From Rhodeus uyekii (lineage: Eukaryota > Chordata > Actinopteri > Cypriniformes > Acheilognathidae): 64,000 nt of DNA. The stretch spans positions 269,001-333,000 of the forward strand of contig JAWRVZ010000316.1 in NCBI GenBank assembly GCA_037043235.1, written 5' to 3'. Below the pieces are notes generated by a model. That model was not told the origin of the DNA. It saw only the letters and a program-made list of their open reading frames with translations, and made no database searches. A program made the position numbers and the translations under genes. Shown here one piece after another: positions 10,566 to 23,886 of this stretch. Positions within the stretch are counted from its first letter, which is position 1. Every line of letters starts with the position of its first letter.

Positions 10566-12995
10566 CTGATTTTCTGCATCTCTGGATATATGTTTATGCT
10601 CCTGAATGTGCGTGAGTGTGTGTGTTCCGCCGGCGTCCAGACTAATGATGCTCTCACTACAAGGTCGAACAAACTTCAGATCACTCTTTCTGGAGTCAGT
10701 AGTGCCACACACCTCATAATTGTACACGTGCTGCAAAGTTCCTGTTCCGCCTACGTCTGCGTAAAGAGGCGGATAATACGGAATGACTGGAAGATTCGCT
10801 CCAGATTTATAAAACATCCGCTCGCGTCTCCATCTGTAGCATTTGACCGACAGTATGGCAATGATGGACACGATAAAGAGAAACGAAACCACAGCCAAAG
10901 CCAAGACCAGATAGAAAGTCAGGTTGTCGTTGTATTCCTTGTCGTGCGTAAAGTCGGTGAACTCCGAGAGCACTTCAGGGAAGCTGTCCGTCACCGCCAC
11001 GTTAACATTGACTGTAGCTGATCGAGAGGGCTGTCCGTTGTCCTCGACTACAACAGTGAGTCTTTGTTTGACAGCATCTTTATCCGTCACTTGGCGTACA
11101 GTTCTGATCTCTCCATTCTGTGCGCCCACTTCAAACAGCGCCCTGTCTGTGGCTTTCTGCAGTTTATATGAGAGCCAGGCATTCTGTCCAGAGTCCACAT
11201 CAACAGCCACCACTTTAGTCACCAGATAACCCACATCTGCCGAACGAGGCACTATTTCAGCCACAACAGAAGCGCCTGACTGGACCGGATACAGAACCTG
11301 AGGCGCGTTGTCGTTCTGGTCCTGAACGATGATTTTAACGCTCGCGTTGCTGCTGAGAGGAGGAGAGCCTCCGTCCTGCGCTTTTACGCGAATGATAAAT
11401 TCTTTTATTTGCTCATAATCAAAAGAACGAACAGCAAGAATCTCTCCGCTCTCTGCATTCACTGAAATATAGCTGGAGGCAGAAACGCCATTCACAAGAA
11501 TATCCTCTAGAAAATATGAAACGCGCGCGTTATTGCCAGAGTCTTTGTCATGCGCTTTAACAGATGAAACAGAGACTCCGGGGGAATTATTTTCCAGCAC
11601 ATATGCGGTGTATGACTGACGCTGAAACACAGGGGCGTTGTCGTTCACATCAGAGATTTTCAGTGTCAGTGTTTTATTAGTAGAGAAAGATGGCGAGCCT
11701 TCATCCATAGCGGTGATTGTGATATTATATTCTGAGAATATCTCCCGATCCAAATGCCCATCAGTGACTAAACTGTAGAAATTTGGTGATGATGACTTTA
11801 TTTTAAACGGTAAATTATGAGGAATAAAGCATTTAACTATTCCGTTTTTACCCGCATCTAAATCTTTGACATTCAGCATCGCTATGACAGTCTCTGGCGC
11901 TGAATTCTCTGGCACAGGGTTTGAAAATGAAATTACGCTTATTATTGGAGCATTATCATTTATATCAGTAATTTCAATATGCACTTTACTAGTGTCTCGT
12001 AATCCGCCTTTGTCTGTTGCTTCCACGGATAATTCATACTTTTTTGATTTCTCGAAATCTAACGGACCATTAACTGTAATTTCTCCATTATCAGAATCAA
12101 TTTGAAAAAGGTTAGACGAGCTTTCACTGCTGTGAGTAAAAGAGTACGTAATCTCTCCATTAGATCCCATGTCTCCATCAGATGCGCTGACTCTTAACAC
12201 AGTGGATCCTTTAGAAACATCCTCAGGAACTGAAGCTCTATAGACCGACTGACTGAAAACAGGCGCGTTGTCATTTGCGTCTAAAACAATAACGTTTATC
12301 TTAATAGTTCCTGTTTTTTGAGGGTTTCCGCCATCAAATGCAGTTAAGATCAATTTATGTTCCTCTGCCGTTTCTCTGTCTAAAGCTTTTTGCAAAATTA
12401 TCTCTACGTATTTTGTTTCATCGAGATTAGAAGGTATTTTAACTGTGAAATGATCAGATGGATTTAATTTATATGTCTGAAGAGCATTTAGACCTACATC
12501 TGGATCCTTCGCGCTATCAATTGAATATCGAGCTCCAGACAAAGCAGATTCACTTATTTGAAAAATATTCTCTTTGTTCATGAAAGAAGGTGCATGATCA
12601 TTGATATCTAATATTTCTACATCAATTCTGTGCAGCTCCATGGGGTTTTCTAGAATGATCTGAAAATGTAAGGAGCAGGGAGACACTTGCGCGCACAGCT
12701 CCTCTCTATCTATCCTCTCTTTCACTACCAGCGTCCCTTTATCCACATTCAGAGCGATGTACTCACGACTGTCCTCCGTAAAGATCCGCGCTCGACCAGT
12801 TTTCAGCCTCTTAACATCCAAACCGAGATCCTGCACGATATTTCCCACCAGCGAGCCCTTTGTCATTTCCTCTGGGATGGAATAACGGACCTGCCCGCGC
12901 GCAACGGCCATGACAAAGACGCAGAGCACGAGACGCTGCATTAGCCATGATGAAATCCGCGTCGAAGATGAAAAACAACAAAGAACCGACATCAT
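10566..12995 (-). CDS. V2: protocadherin gamma-type variable exon (subgroup B)
   Basis: An 810-codon exon from the first of two adjacent ATGs to a CAG|GTGAG donor. Signal peptide 1-34 (hydrophobic LVLCVFVMAVARG), EC1 35-136, EC2 137-246, EC3 247-351, EC4 352-456, EC5 457-565, EC6 566-690, membrane span about 691-717, cytoplasmic 718-810. Calcium motifs (DRE/LDRE, DxNDNAP) are intact. EC1-EC5 are nearly the same as V4, showing recent duplication. The tail is mosaic: EVCGTTDSRKSDLKF is shared with V1, RPCSESIISLD with V3-V15, and the end (THIQEHKHISRDAENQ) is its own. Unspliced read-through would stop five codons past the donor. Confidence 0.95.
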
Positions 12996-13922
12996 CCAAG
13001 TCTTCTATTCCACACAGAAGAAAAGACAACGAAGAAAAGGTTTAGATAGGCTGAAAATACCTATCATCACACGAAAAGACCGGAGAGCGAATGACTCGAC
13101 GCTTCAGTGTTAAAATGAGACCGTCTGAATGAAAGAGATATTCTGCAGAATGTGATTTCAGAAAGAATAGGAGGGTCTAAAAAAGAGTGTTTAAAGACCC
13201 GAACACACTGACCAACAGCGGCACTTAGTGCATCAGAGAAATATTACAGTGAACAATACTGTAGAAGAGAAATACAAAAACAATATGAACTGCGACCATT
13301 GTAGCGCACATTAAAACAGAAGAAATATGAATAAAATCTGTTTTAAATGAACACTTACAAATGTGATGAAAGGAAAATAGTTAAAAGCAAAACATAAAAA
13401 TATAAAATACTTTAAATAACAATTCATTGTTATTCTGTGAATCGAAGAAAAAAAATCTGTAGATTATTCAAACTGAGGAAGTCAGAAAAACAAACAAAAA
13501 AAGTTATTAAATATAAAACAGAAAATCATATGCATAACTATACACTCTTTTGAAATACTGGAAATATAAAATAGACCTTAAATAAAAAAGAAACAATTCA
13601 ATGTGACTCACCCATGCGCGCATACACACAAAAACAAACTCTTCCTTTACTGAGTTTACCTGGGAAATATATTTCAGAAGACTATGCGTGCATTTCAATA
13701 TTAAATATTGAACAGTAAGGGTATTAATGTGAAAAAGTGTGAAAAATGTAGCCACAAAAATGATACCAGTAAAATGAAACAAAAGCTGCGTTTTTCTGTC
13801 ATTCGAAAAAGTAAAAAATACAGTGTGTATTAATAAAACTGATGAAGTCATGAGGATGAAAAAAAAATAATAATAAAATGTAAAACAGAACATCCTATGC
13901 AGAACTATACACCCGTGCTCAC
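12996..13922. repeat. V2 promoter and V2-V3 spacer, copy 1 of a duplicated block
   Basis: Almost identical to 19548-20493 over its whole length (927 against 946 bp). Holds the V2 CSE and AT-rich spacer. No RE1 seen. Confidence 0.85.
13212..13225 (-). promoter_or_regulatory. CSE/CGCT-box promoter element of V2
   Basis: Sense AGTGCCGCTGTTGG, 217 bp upstream of the ATG. With two more 5' bases the sense string GCACTAAGTGCCGCTG agrees at 13 of 16 positions with a CTCF consensus of the form CCACTAGGTGGCGCTG. Confidence 0.85.
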
Positions 13923-16352
13923 CTGATCAAAAGAATCATCATTATTCAGTCTCTCTCTCTGCGCATGCGTGAGTGTGTGTGTTCCGCTGCTGTCCAGACT
14001 AATGATGCTCTCACTGCAAGGTCTGACGTATTTCAGATCACTCTTTCTGGAGTCAGTGGTTCTGCAAACCTCATAATTGTACACGTGCTGCAAAGTTCCT
14101 GTTCCGCCTACGTCTGCGTAAAGAGGCGGATAATACGGAATGACTGGAAGATTCGCTCCAGATTTATAAAACATCCGCTCGCGTCTCCATCTGTAGCATT
14201 TGACCGACAGTATGGCAATGATGGACACGATAAAGAGAAACGAAACCACAGCCAAAGCCAAGACCAGATAGAAAGTCAGGTTGTCGTTGTATTCCTTTTC
14301 GTGCGTAAAGTCGGTGAACTCCGAGAGCACTTCAGGGAAGCTGTCCGCCACCGCCACGTTAACATTGACTGTAGCTGATCGAGAGGGCTGTCCGTTGTCC
14401 TCCACTACAACAGTGAGTCTTTGTTTGACAGCATCTTTATCTGTCACTTGGCGTACAGTTCTGATCTCTCCATTCTGTGCGCCCACTTCAAAAAGCGCCC
14501 TGTCTGTGGCTTTCTGCAGTTTATATGAGAGCCAGGCATTCTGTCCAGAGTCCACATCAACAGCCACCACTTTAGTCACCAGATAACCCACATCTGCCGA
14601 ACGAGGCACTATTTCAGCCACAACAGAAGCGCCTGACTGGACCGGATACAGAACCTGAGGCGCGTTGTCGTTCTGGTCCTGAATGATGATTTTCACGCTC
14701 GCGTTGCTGCTGAGAGGAGGAGAGCCTCCGTCCTGCGCTTTTACGCGAATGATAAACTCTTTGATTTGCTCATAATCAAAAGAACGAACAGCAAGAATCT
14801 CTCCGCTCTCTGCATTCACTGAAATATAGCTGGAGGCAGAAACGCCATTCACAAGAATATCCTCTAGAAAATATGAAACGCGCGCGTTATTGCCAGAGTC
14901 TTTGTCATGCGCTTTAACAGATGAAACAGAGACTCCGGGGGAATTATTTTCCAGCACATATGCGGTGTATGACTGACGCTGAAACACAGGGGCGTTGTCA
15001 TTCACATCAGAGATTTTCAGTGTCAGTGTTTTATTAGTAGAGAAAGATGGCGAGCCTTCATCAATAGCGGTGATTGTGATGTTATATTCTGATATCATCT
15101 CCCGATCTAATAACTGATCAGTGACTAAAGTGTAGAAATTTGACGAAGACGATTTGATGCGAAATGGCAAATCTGAATTAACAGAGCATTTGAATTGCCC
15201 ATTTTTACCGGAGTCTACATCTTTAATGTTGAGCATCGCAATCACTGTGTCTGGGGCAGAATCCTCTGGGATCGGACTGGAAAATGAGATAACGCTGATA
15301 ACAGGTGCATTGTCATTAACATCAGTCAATTCAATGAGCACTTTACTATTATCTGTGAGTCCTCCCTTATCCATGGCCTCAAGATTTAATTCGTATTGCT
15401 TTGATCTTTCATAATCCAAGAGGTTATTTACGCAAATTTGCCCAGTGTTTTGATCGATTCTAAAAAGATCTAAGTCTTTCCCAGAGCTTTGTGAAAACGA
15501 ATATGTCACCTCACCATTAGATCCTTTGTCTTTATCTGTAGCACTTACTGTCAGCACTACTGTACCTATCGCTGTATTTTCTGCTAAAGAAACTCTATAC
15601 ACTGACTGACTGAACGCGGGTGTATTGTCGTTTGCATCAATTACTGTGACACATATTTTAACAGTTCCGGATTTTTGAGGGCTCCCTCCATCAGATGCCG
15701 TCAGGGTTAATTTCAATTCTTCATCTCTCTCTCTGTCTAACGGCGATTGCAAAACCATTTCAACATATTTTGTACCATCATTGCGCGATAACTCTTTCAA
15801 TGAAAAATAATCAGTTGGTATCAAAGCATATCTTTGGAGAGTATTCAAGCCAACATCAGGATCGTGCGCGCTGTCTAATGAAAATCGAGCACCCGGAACG
15901 GCAAGCTCACTTATCTGAAAGTGTATCTCTTTTCTACTAAAAACAGGAGCATGATCGTTGATATCTAATATTTCCACATCAATTCTGTGCAGCTCCATCG
16001 GGTTTTCTAGAATGATCTGAAAATGTAAGGAGCAGGGAGACACTTGCGCGCACAGCTCCTCTCTATCTATCCTCTCTTTCACTACCAGCGTCCCTTTATC
16101 CACATTCAGAGCGATGTACTCACGACTGTCCTCCGTAAAGATCCGCGCTCGACCAGATTTCAGCCTCTTAACATCCAAACCGAGATCCTGCACGATATTT
16201 CCCACCAGCGAGCCCTTTGTCATTTCCTCTGGGATGGAATAACGGACCTGCCCGCGCGCAACGGCCATGACAAAGACGCAGAGCACGAGACGCTGCATTA
16301 GCCATGATGAAATCCGCGTCGAAGATGAACAACAACAAAGAACCGACATCAT
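13923..16352 (-). CDS. V3: protocadherin gamma-type variable exon (subgroup B)
   Basis: An 810-codon exon ending CAG|GTGAG. Domain positions match the subgroup B plan (signal 1-34, EC1 35-136, EC6 about 566-690, span 691-717). EC2 and EC3 are distinctive (for example SRKEIHFQISELAVPGARF and CVTVIDANDNTPAF), so this exon should have its own trans-recognition specificity. EC5 onward is essentially identical to V2 and V4-V6. The tail ends LNNDDSFDQ, the same as V5, and the identity with V5 continues past the donor into the intron (VSTGV in frame), so the exon ends belong to one duplicated block. In the membrane-proximal stretch it reads THEKEYND where the others have THDKEYND. Confidence 0.95.
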
Positions 16353-17117
16353 CCAAGTCTTCTATTCCACACAGAAGAAAAGACGACGAGCAAATGGTTT
16401 AGATAGGTTGAAAATATCTATCATCACCGGGAAACACCGGAGAGCGAATGACTCGACGCTTCAGTGTTAAAAAGAGACCGTCTGAATGAAAGAGATATTC
16501 TGCAGAATGTGATGTCAGAAAGAAGAGGAGGATCTAAAAACGAGTGTTTAAAGCCCGAACACACTGACCAACAGCGGCACTTAGTGCATCAGAGAAATAT
16601 TACAGTGAAAAATAATGTAGAAGAGAAATACAAAAACTATTTGAACTGCGACCATTGAAGTTCACATTAAAACAGCTGAAGTATGAATAAAATCTGTTTT
16701 AAATAAACATCTAAAATACGATGAAAGTAAATTAGTCAAAAGCAAAACAGAAAATATAAACAAAGACCTTAAACAAAGCAGAATTAATTCATTGTGACTT
16801 ACCAATGCGCGCGCATCCGCACAATAACAACCTGTTACTTGATTGAGTGAAAATGGAATTATGTTTTTTAAATAGTATGTATTTAATTCTCTATTCAAAA
16901 TTGAAAAGTTTGGATTTCTATATGAAAAAGTGTGTAAAAACATGTCACCAAAATTATATTTGCACATTCAATTTCAACTACAACTGCCAGTTAATCTTTG
17001 AATGGAAGAAAAAAAAAAACTCTGCAGAATATTCAAACTGAGGAAGCCAGAGAAACAAACAAAAAATAATTAAATGTAAAACAGGAAATCTATGCATAAC
17101 TATACACTCGAGCTCAC
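16353..17117. other. V3 promoter and V3-V4 spacer
   Basis: Subgroup B leader and CSE, then AT-rich spacer partly related to the V6-V7 spacer (for example the ACTGCCAGTTA stretch). No RE1 seen. Confidence 0.7.
16568..16581 (-). promoter_or_regulatory. CSE/CGCT-box promoter element of V3
   Basis: Sense AGTGCCGCTGTTGG, 216 bp upstream of the ATG, in the conserved subgroup B promoter block (flank GTCAGTGTGTTCGGG downstream). Confidence 0.85.
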
Positions 17118-19547
17118 CTGATCAAAGGAATCATCATTATTCATTCTCTCCCTTTGCGCATGCGTGAGTGTGTGTGTTCCGCTGGTGTCCAGACTAATGA
17201 TGCTCTCACTGCAAGGTCTGACGTATTTCAGATCACTCTTTCTGGAGTCAGTGGTTCTGCAAACCTCATAATTGTACACGTGCTGCAAAGTTCCTGTTCC
17301 GCCTACGTCTGCGTAAAGAGGCGGATAATACGGAATGACTGGAAGATTCGCTCCAGATTTATAAAACATCCGCTCGCGTCTCCATCTGTAGCATTTGACC
17401 GACAGTATGGCAATGATGGACACGATAAAGAGAAACGAAACCACAGCCAAAGCCAAGACCAGATAGAAAGTCAGGTTGTCGTTGTATTCCTTGTCGTGCG
17501 TAAAGTCGGTGAACTCCGAGAGCACTTCAGGGAAGCTGTCCGCCACCGCCACGTTAACATTGACTGTAGCTGATCGAGAGGGCTGTCCGTTGTCCTCCAC
17601 TACAACAGTGAGTCTTTGTTTGACAGCATCTTTATCTGTCACTTGGCGTACAGTTCTGATCTCTCCATTCTGTGCGCCCACTTCAAACAGCGCCCTGTCT
17701 GTAGCTTTCTGCAGTTTATATGAGAGCCAGGCATTCTGTCCAGAGTCCACATCAACAGCCACCACTTTAGTCACCAGATAACCCACATCTGCCGAACGAG
17801 GCACTATTTCAGCCACAACAGAAGCGCCTGACTGGACCGGATACAGAACCTGAGGCGCGTTGTCGTTCTGGTCCTGAATGATGATTTTCACGCTCGCGTT
17901 GCTGCTGAGAGGAGGAGAGCCTCCGTCCTGCGCTTTTACGCGAATGTTAAATTCTTTTATTTGCTCGTAATCGAAAGAACGAACAGCAAGAATCTCTCCG
18001 CTCTCTGCATTCACTGAAATATAGCTGGAGGCAGAAACGCCATTCACAAGAATATCCTCTAGAAAATATGAAACGCGCGCGTTATTGCCAGAGTCTTTGT
18101 CATGCGCTTTAACAGATGAAACAGAGACTCCGGGGAAATTATTTTCCAGCACATATGCGGTGTATGACTGACGCTGAAACACAGGGGCGTTGTCATTCAC
18201 ATCAGAGATTTTCAGTGTCAGTGTTTTATTAGTAGAGAAAGATGGCGAGCCTTCATCCATAGCTGTTATTGTGAGATTATATTCTGAGAATATCTCCCGA
18301 TCCAAATGCCCATCAGTGACTAAACTGTAGAAGTTTTGGTTTGATGACTTTATTTTAAACGGTAAATTATGAGGAATGAAGCATTTAACTATTCCGTTTT
18401 TACCCGCATCTAAATCTTTGACATTCAGCATCGCTATGACAGTCTCTGGCGCTGAATTCTCTGGCACGGGGTTGGAAAATGAAATTACGCTTATAATTGG
18501 AGCATTATCATTTATATCAGTAATTTCAATATGCACTTTACTGGTGTCACTTAATCCTCCTTTGTCTGTTGCTTCAACATATAATTCATATTTTTTTGAT
18601 TTCTCGAAATCTAACGGACCATTAACTGTAATTTCTCCATTATCAGAGTCAATTTGGAAAAGGTTAGACGAGCTTTCACTGCTCTGAGAAAAAGAGTATG
18701 CAATCTCACCATTAGATCCCATGTCTCCATCAGATGCGCTGACTCTTAACAAAGTGGATCCTTTAGAAACATCCTCAGGAACTGAAGCTCTATAGACCGA
18801 CTGACTGAAAACAGGCGCGTTGTCATTTGCGTCTAAAACAATAACGTTAATCTTAATAGTTCCTGTTTTTTGAGGGTTTCCACCATCAAATGCAGTTAAG
18901 ATCAATTTATGTTCCTTTGCCGTTTCTCTGTCTAAAGGTTTTTGCAAAGTCATTTCTATGTATTTTGTTTCATCCAGATTAGAAGGTATTTTAACTGTGA
19001 AATGATCAGATGGATTTAATTTATATGTCTGAAGAGAATTTAGACCTACATCTGGATCCTTCGCGCTATCAATTGAATATCGAGCTCCAGACAAAGCAGA
19101 TTCACTTATTTGAAAGGTGATTTCTTTTTTTACGAAAACAGGAGCATGATCATTGATATCTAATATTTCCACATCAATTCTGTGCAGCTCCATGGGGTTT
19201 TCTAGAATGATCTGAAAATGTAAGGAGCAGGGAGACACTTGCGCGCACAGCTCCTCTCTATCTATCCTCTCTTTCACTACCAGCGTCCCTTTATCCACAT
19301 TCAGAGCGATGTACTCACGACTGTCCTCCGTAAAGATCCGCGCTCGACCAGATTTCAGCCTCTTAACATCCAAACCGAGATCCTGCACGATATTTCCCAC
19401 CAGCGAGCCCTTTGTCATTTCCTCTGGGATGGAATAACGGACCTGCCCGCGCGCAACGGCCATGACAAAGACGCAGAGCACGAGACGCTGCATTAGCCAT
19501 GATGAAATCCGCGTCGAATATGAAAAACAACAAAGAACTGACATCAT
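17118..19547 (-). CDS. V4: protocadherin gamma-type variable exon (subgroup B), near-twin of V2
   Basis: An 810-codon exon ending CAG|GTGAG, with the subgroup B domain plan. EC1 through EC5 differ from V2 at only a small number of residues (for example NSLQTYKL against NALQTYKL), including in EC2-EC3 where other members are very different, so the two probably have overlapping or only slightly different recognition specificity. One oddity is ENNFPGVS in EC5, where all other subgroup B exons have ENNSPGVS. The tail ends MNNDDSFDQ and is of the V3/V5 type, not the V2 type, so the duplicated block that made V2 and V4 did not include a common exon 3' end. Confidence 0.95.
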
Positions 19548-19763
19548 CCAAGTCTTCTATTCCACACAGAAGAAAAGACGACGAGGGAAAGGTTTAGATA
19601 GGCTGAAAATACCTATCATTACCCGAAAAGACCGGAGAGCGAATGACTCGACGCTTCAGTGTTAAAATGAGACCGTCTGAATGAAAGAGATATTCTGCAG
19701 AATGTGATGTCAGAAAGAAGAGGAGGGTCTAAAAAAGAGTGTTTAAAGACCCGAACACACTGA

Positions 19764-19777
19764 CCAACAGCGGCACT
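19764..19777 (-). promoter_or_regulatory. CSE/CGCT-box promoter element of V4
   Basis: Sense AGTGCCGCTGTTGG, 217 bp upstream of the ATG; flanks the same as at V2. Confidence 0.85.
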
Positions 19778-20204
19778 TAGTGCATCAGAGAAATATTACA
19801 GTGAACAATACTGTAGAAGAGAAATACAAAAACAATATGAACTGCGACCATTGTAGCGCACATTAAAACAGAAGAAATATGAATAAAATCTGTTTTAAAT
19901 GAACACTTACAAATGTGATGAAAGGAAAATAGTTAAAAGCAAAACATAAAAATATAAAATTCTTTAAATAACAATTCATTGTTATTCTGTGAATCGAAGA
20001 AAAAAAAATCTGCAGATTATTCAAACTGAGGAAGTCAGAAAAACAAACAAAAAAAGTTATTAAATATAAAACAGAAAATCATATGCATAACTATACACTC
20101 TTTTGAAATACTGGAAATATAAAATAGACCTTAAATAAAAAAGAAACAATTCAATGTGACTCACCCATGCGCGCATACACACAAAAACAAACTCTTCCTT
20201 TACT

Positions 20205-20242
20205 GAGTTTACCTGGGAAATATGAGTTTACCTGGGAAATAT
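20205..20242. repeat. 19-bp tandem duplication
   Basis: GAGTTTACCTGGGAAATAT occurs twice in a row; the paralogous spacer near 13660 has it once. Confidence 0.95.
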
Positions 20243-20493
20243 ATTTCAGAAGACTAAGCGTGCATTTCAATATTAAATATTGAAAAGTAAGGGTATTAAT
20301 GTGAAAAAGTGTGCAAAATGTAGCCACAAAAATGATACCAGTAAAATGAAACACAAGCTGCGTTTTTTCTGTCATTCGAAAAAGTAAAAAATACAGTGTG
20401 TATTAATAAAACTGATGAAGTCATGAGGATGAAAAAAATAATAATAAAATGTAAAACAGAAAATCCTATGCAGAACTATACACCCGTGCTCAC

Positions 20494-22923
20494 CTGATCA
20501 AAAGAATCATCATTATTCAGTCTCTCTCTCTGCGCATGCGTGAGTGTGTGTGTTCCGCTGCTGTCCAGACTAATGATGCTCTCACTGCAAGGTCTGACGT
20601 ATTTCAGATCACTCTTTCTGGAGTCAGTGGTTCTGCAAACCTCATAATTGAACACGTGCTGTAAAGTTCCTGTTCCGCCTACGTCTGCGTAAAGAGGCGG
20701 ATAATACGGAATGACTGGAAGATTCGCTCCAGATTTATAAAACATCCGCTCGCGTCTCCATCTGTAGCATTTGACCGACAGTATGGCAATGATGGACACG
20801 ATAAAGAGAAACGAAACCACAGCCAAAGCCAAGACCAGATAGAAAGTCAGGTTGTCGTTGTATTCCTTGTCGTGCGTAAAGTCGGTGAACTCCGAGAGCA
20901 CTTCAGGGAAGCTGTCCGCCACCGCCACGTTAACATTGACTGTAGCTGATCGAGAGGGCTGTCCGTTGTCCTCCACTACAACAGTGAGTCTTTGTTTGAC
21001 AGCATCTTTATCTGTCACTTGGCGTACAGTTCTGATCTCTCCATTCTGTGCGCCCACTTCAAACAGCGCCCTGTCTGTGGCTTTCTGCAGTTTATATGAG
21101 AGCCAGGCATTCTGTCCAGAGTCCACATCAACAGCCACCACTTTAGTCACCAGATAACCCACATCTGCCGAACGAGGCACTATTTCAGCCACAACAGAAG
21201 CGCCTGACTGGACCGGATACAGAACCTGAGGCGCGTTGTCGTTCTGGTCCTGAATGATGATTTTCACGCTCGCGTTGCTGCTGAGAGGAGGAGAGCCTCC
21301 GTCCTGCGCTTTTACGCGAATGATAAACTCTTTGATTTGCTCATAATCAAAAGAACGAACAGCAAGAATCTCTCCGCTCTCTGCATTCACTGAAATATAG
21401 CTGGAGGCAGAAACGCCATTCACAAGAATATCCTCTAGAAAATATGAAACGCGCGCGTTATTGCCAGCGTCTTTGTCATGCGCTTTAACAGATGAAACAG
21501 AGACTCCGGGGGAATTATTTTCCAGCACATATGCGGTGTATGACTGACGCTGAAACACAGGGGCGTTGTCATTCACATCAGAGATTTTCAGCGTCAGTGT
21601 TTTATTAGTAGAGAAAGATGGCGAGCCTTCATCCATAGCGGTGATTGTGATATTATATTCGGATATTTTTTCACGATCTAAATGCTGATCAGTGATCAAA
21701 CTATAGAAATTCTGGGTAGATGACTTCACCCTGAATGGCAAATCTGCAGCAATTGAACATTTAATCTGTCCGTTTCTTCCAGAATCTAAATCTTTGACAT
21801 TCAGCATCGCGATCACTGTCTCTGGCGCTGCGTCCTCGGGTATTGGGTTAGAAAACGAAATCACACTAATTACAGGGGGGTTGTCATTCACATCTGTAAT
21901 GTCGATTACAACTTTACTAGAGTCAGTTAACCCCCCTTTGTCTGTAGCATCTATATTTAACTCAAACTGCTTCGCCCTCTCATAATCCAATTCCCCCTTC
22001 ACGGTAATTGTGCCTGTATATTTGTCAATATCGAATAAATCAAGGGCTTTCCCTGAACTACGTGAAAAAGAATATGTAATCTCCCCGTTTGCGCCTTGGT
22101 CATTATCAGTGGCGCTTACCTTGATTACTGCATCACCATTCGGTGAATTCTCAAATAAAGAAACACGGTAAACAGGCAGACTGAAAACAGGAGCATTGTC
22201 GTTTGCATCTATGACCGTAACACTTATCCTAACAGTGCCAGTTCTCTGCGGATTGCCGCCATCAAAGGCTGTAAGCGTTAACTTGTGCTCCTGATGCGTC
22301 TCTCTGTCTAAGGGTAATTTAAGAACCATTTCGACGTATTTTGAGCCATCGTTTCGTGATAAAACCTTCAAATCAAAATTATCTGTCGGATTTAAAGTGT
22401 ATGACTTGAGCGCATTAGTGCCAGTATCAGGATCCTGCGCGCTGTCTAAAGAATATCGAGCTCCGGGAAGAGCCAACTCACTAATTTGAAAATCAATTTC
22501 CTTTCTAACAAAAACAGGAGCATGATCATTAATATCTAATATTTCCACATCAATTCTGTGCAGCTCCATGGGGTTTTCTAGAATGATCTGAAAATGTAAG
22601 GAGCAGGGAGACACTTGTGCGCACAGCTCTTCTCTATCTATCCTCTCTTTCACCACCAGCGTCCCTTTATCCACATTCAGAGCGATGTACTCACGACTGT
22701 CCTCCGTAAAGATCCGCGCTCGACCAGATTTCAGCCTCTTAACATCCAAACCGAGATCCTGCACGATATTTCCCACCAGCGAGCCCTTTGTCATTTCCTC
22801 TGGGATGGAATAACGGACCTGCCCGCGCGCAACGGCCATGACAAAGACGCAGAGCACGAGACGCTGCATTAGCCATGATGAAATCCGCGTCGAAGATGAA
22901 AAACAACAAAGAACCGACATCAT
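20494..22923 (-). CDS. V5: protocadherin gamma-type variable exon (subgroup B)
   Basis: An 810-codon exon ending CAG|GTGAG. Subgroup B signal peptide and EC1; EC2-EC4 are distinctive (DPDTGTNALKSYTL, PVYRVSLFENSPNGDAV, FDIDKYTGTITVKGELDYERAKQ), EC5 to the tail homogenised with V2-V4 and V6. The cytoplasmic motif reads LQHVFNYEVC where the rest of subgroups B and C read LQHVYNYEVC, losing one of the tyrosines of that segment. Tail end LNNDDSFDQ is shared with V3. The exon has its own CSE at 23139-23152. Confidence 0.95.
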
Positions 22924-23886
22924 CCAAGTCTTCTATTCCACACAAAAGCAAAGACGACGAATAAAAGGTTTAGATAGGTTGAAAATATCTATCATCACCG
23001 GGAAACACCGGAGAGCGAATGACTCGACGCTTCAGTGTTAAAAAGAGACCGTCTGAATGAAAGAGATATTCTGCAGAATGTGATGTCAGAAAGAAGAGGA
23101 GGATCTAGAAATGAGTGTTTAAAGCTCGAACACACTGACCAACAGCGGCACTTAGTGCATCAGAGAAATATTACAGTGAAATATACTGTAGAAGAGAAAT
23201 AAAAACAACTATATGAACTGTGGCCAGTGTTGAGCTCATAAAAATAGCTGAAATATGAATAAAATATTTTTTAAATAAACACCTAAAATATGATAAAGGA
23301 AAATAGTCAAAAGCAAAACAGAACGTAGACCTTAACTAATACAGAAACAATTTATTGTGACTCATCCATGCGCACGCACATACGCACAATAGCAACCTCT
23401 TTACAGAGTGCAACTGGAAATATATGTTTTTAAAGAATATGCATGCAGTTTTTTTATGAAATATAAGGAAAGGTAGGATTTTTATCTGAAATATGAATAT
23501 AATTTTTGACAAGAACCATTAAAATTATAATGGAAGGAAAATAGTCAAAAGCAAAACATATTACATAACACAGTAATAATTCATTGTACATCATCCATGC
23601 GCGCATCTCAATAACAAACTTTTAGTTGACTGAGTGCAACTAGGAAATATATTTGAAAAGAGTATGTGTGTATTTAAATTTTAAATATTAGAAAGTTAGG
23701 GTATTATTGTGAAAAACACAGTCGCCAAAATAATACCAGTAAAAATGAAACAAGTGCTGCGTTTTTTTCTATCGTTCAAGAAAAATAATACTGTGCGTAT
23801 TAATAAAAATGAGGAAGTCAGAAAAATGAAAATAATAAATAAAAAGGACACCAAAAGCATATTCATGAGAGTTCACTCCAGCTCAC
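22924..23886. other. V5 promoter and V5-V6 spacer
   Basis: Subgroup B leader and CSE, then AT-rich spacer containing two diverged copies of a short segment (around 23340-23400 and 23580-23640, both with TCATCCATGCGC). No RE1 seen. Confidence 0.65.
23139..23152 (-). promoter_or_regulatory. CSE/CGCT-box promoter element of V5
   Basis: Sense AGTGCCGCTGTTGG, 216 bp upstream of the ATG; the flank reads GTTCGAGC in place of GTTCGGGC. Confidence 0.85.

Larger units (their letters stand above)
19548..20493. repeat. V4 promoter and V4-V5 spacer, copy 2 of a duplicated block
   Basis: Near-identical to 12996-13922. The main difference is a 19-bp tandem duplication at 20205-20242. No RE1 seen. Confidence 0.85.

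Noticed and set aside
13905..13922. Short in-frame read-through past each donor (for example VSTGV)
   Set aside because: These codons lie in the intron; similarity between exons comes from copied flanks, not from a coding role.
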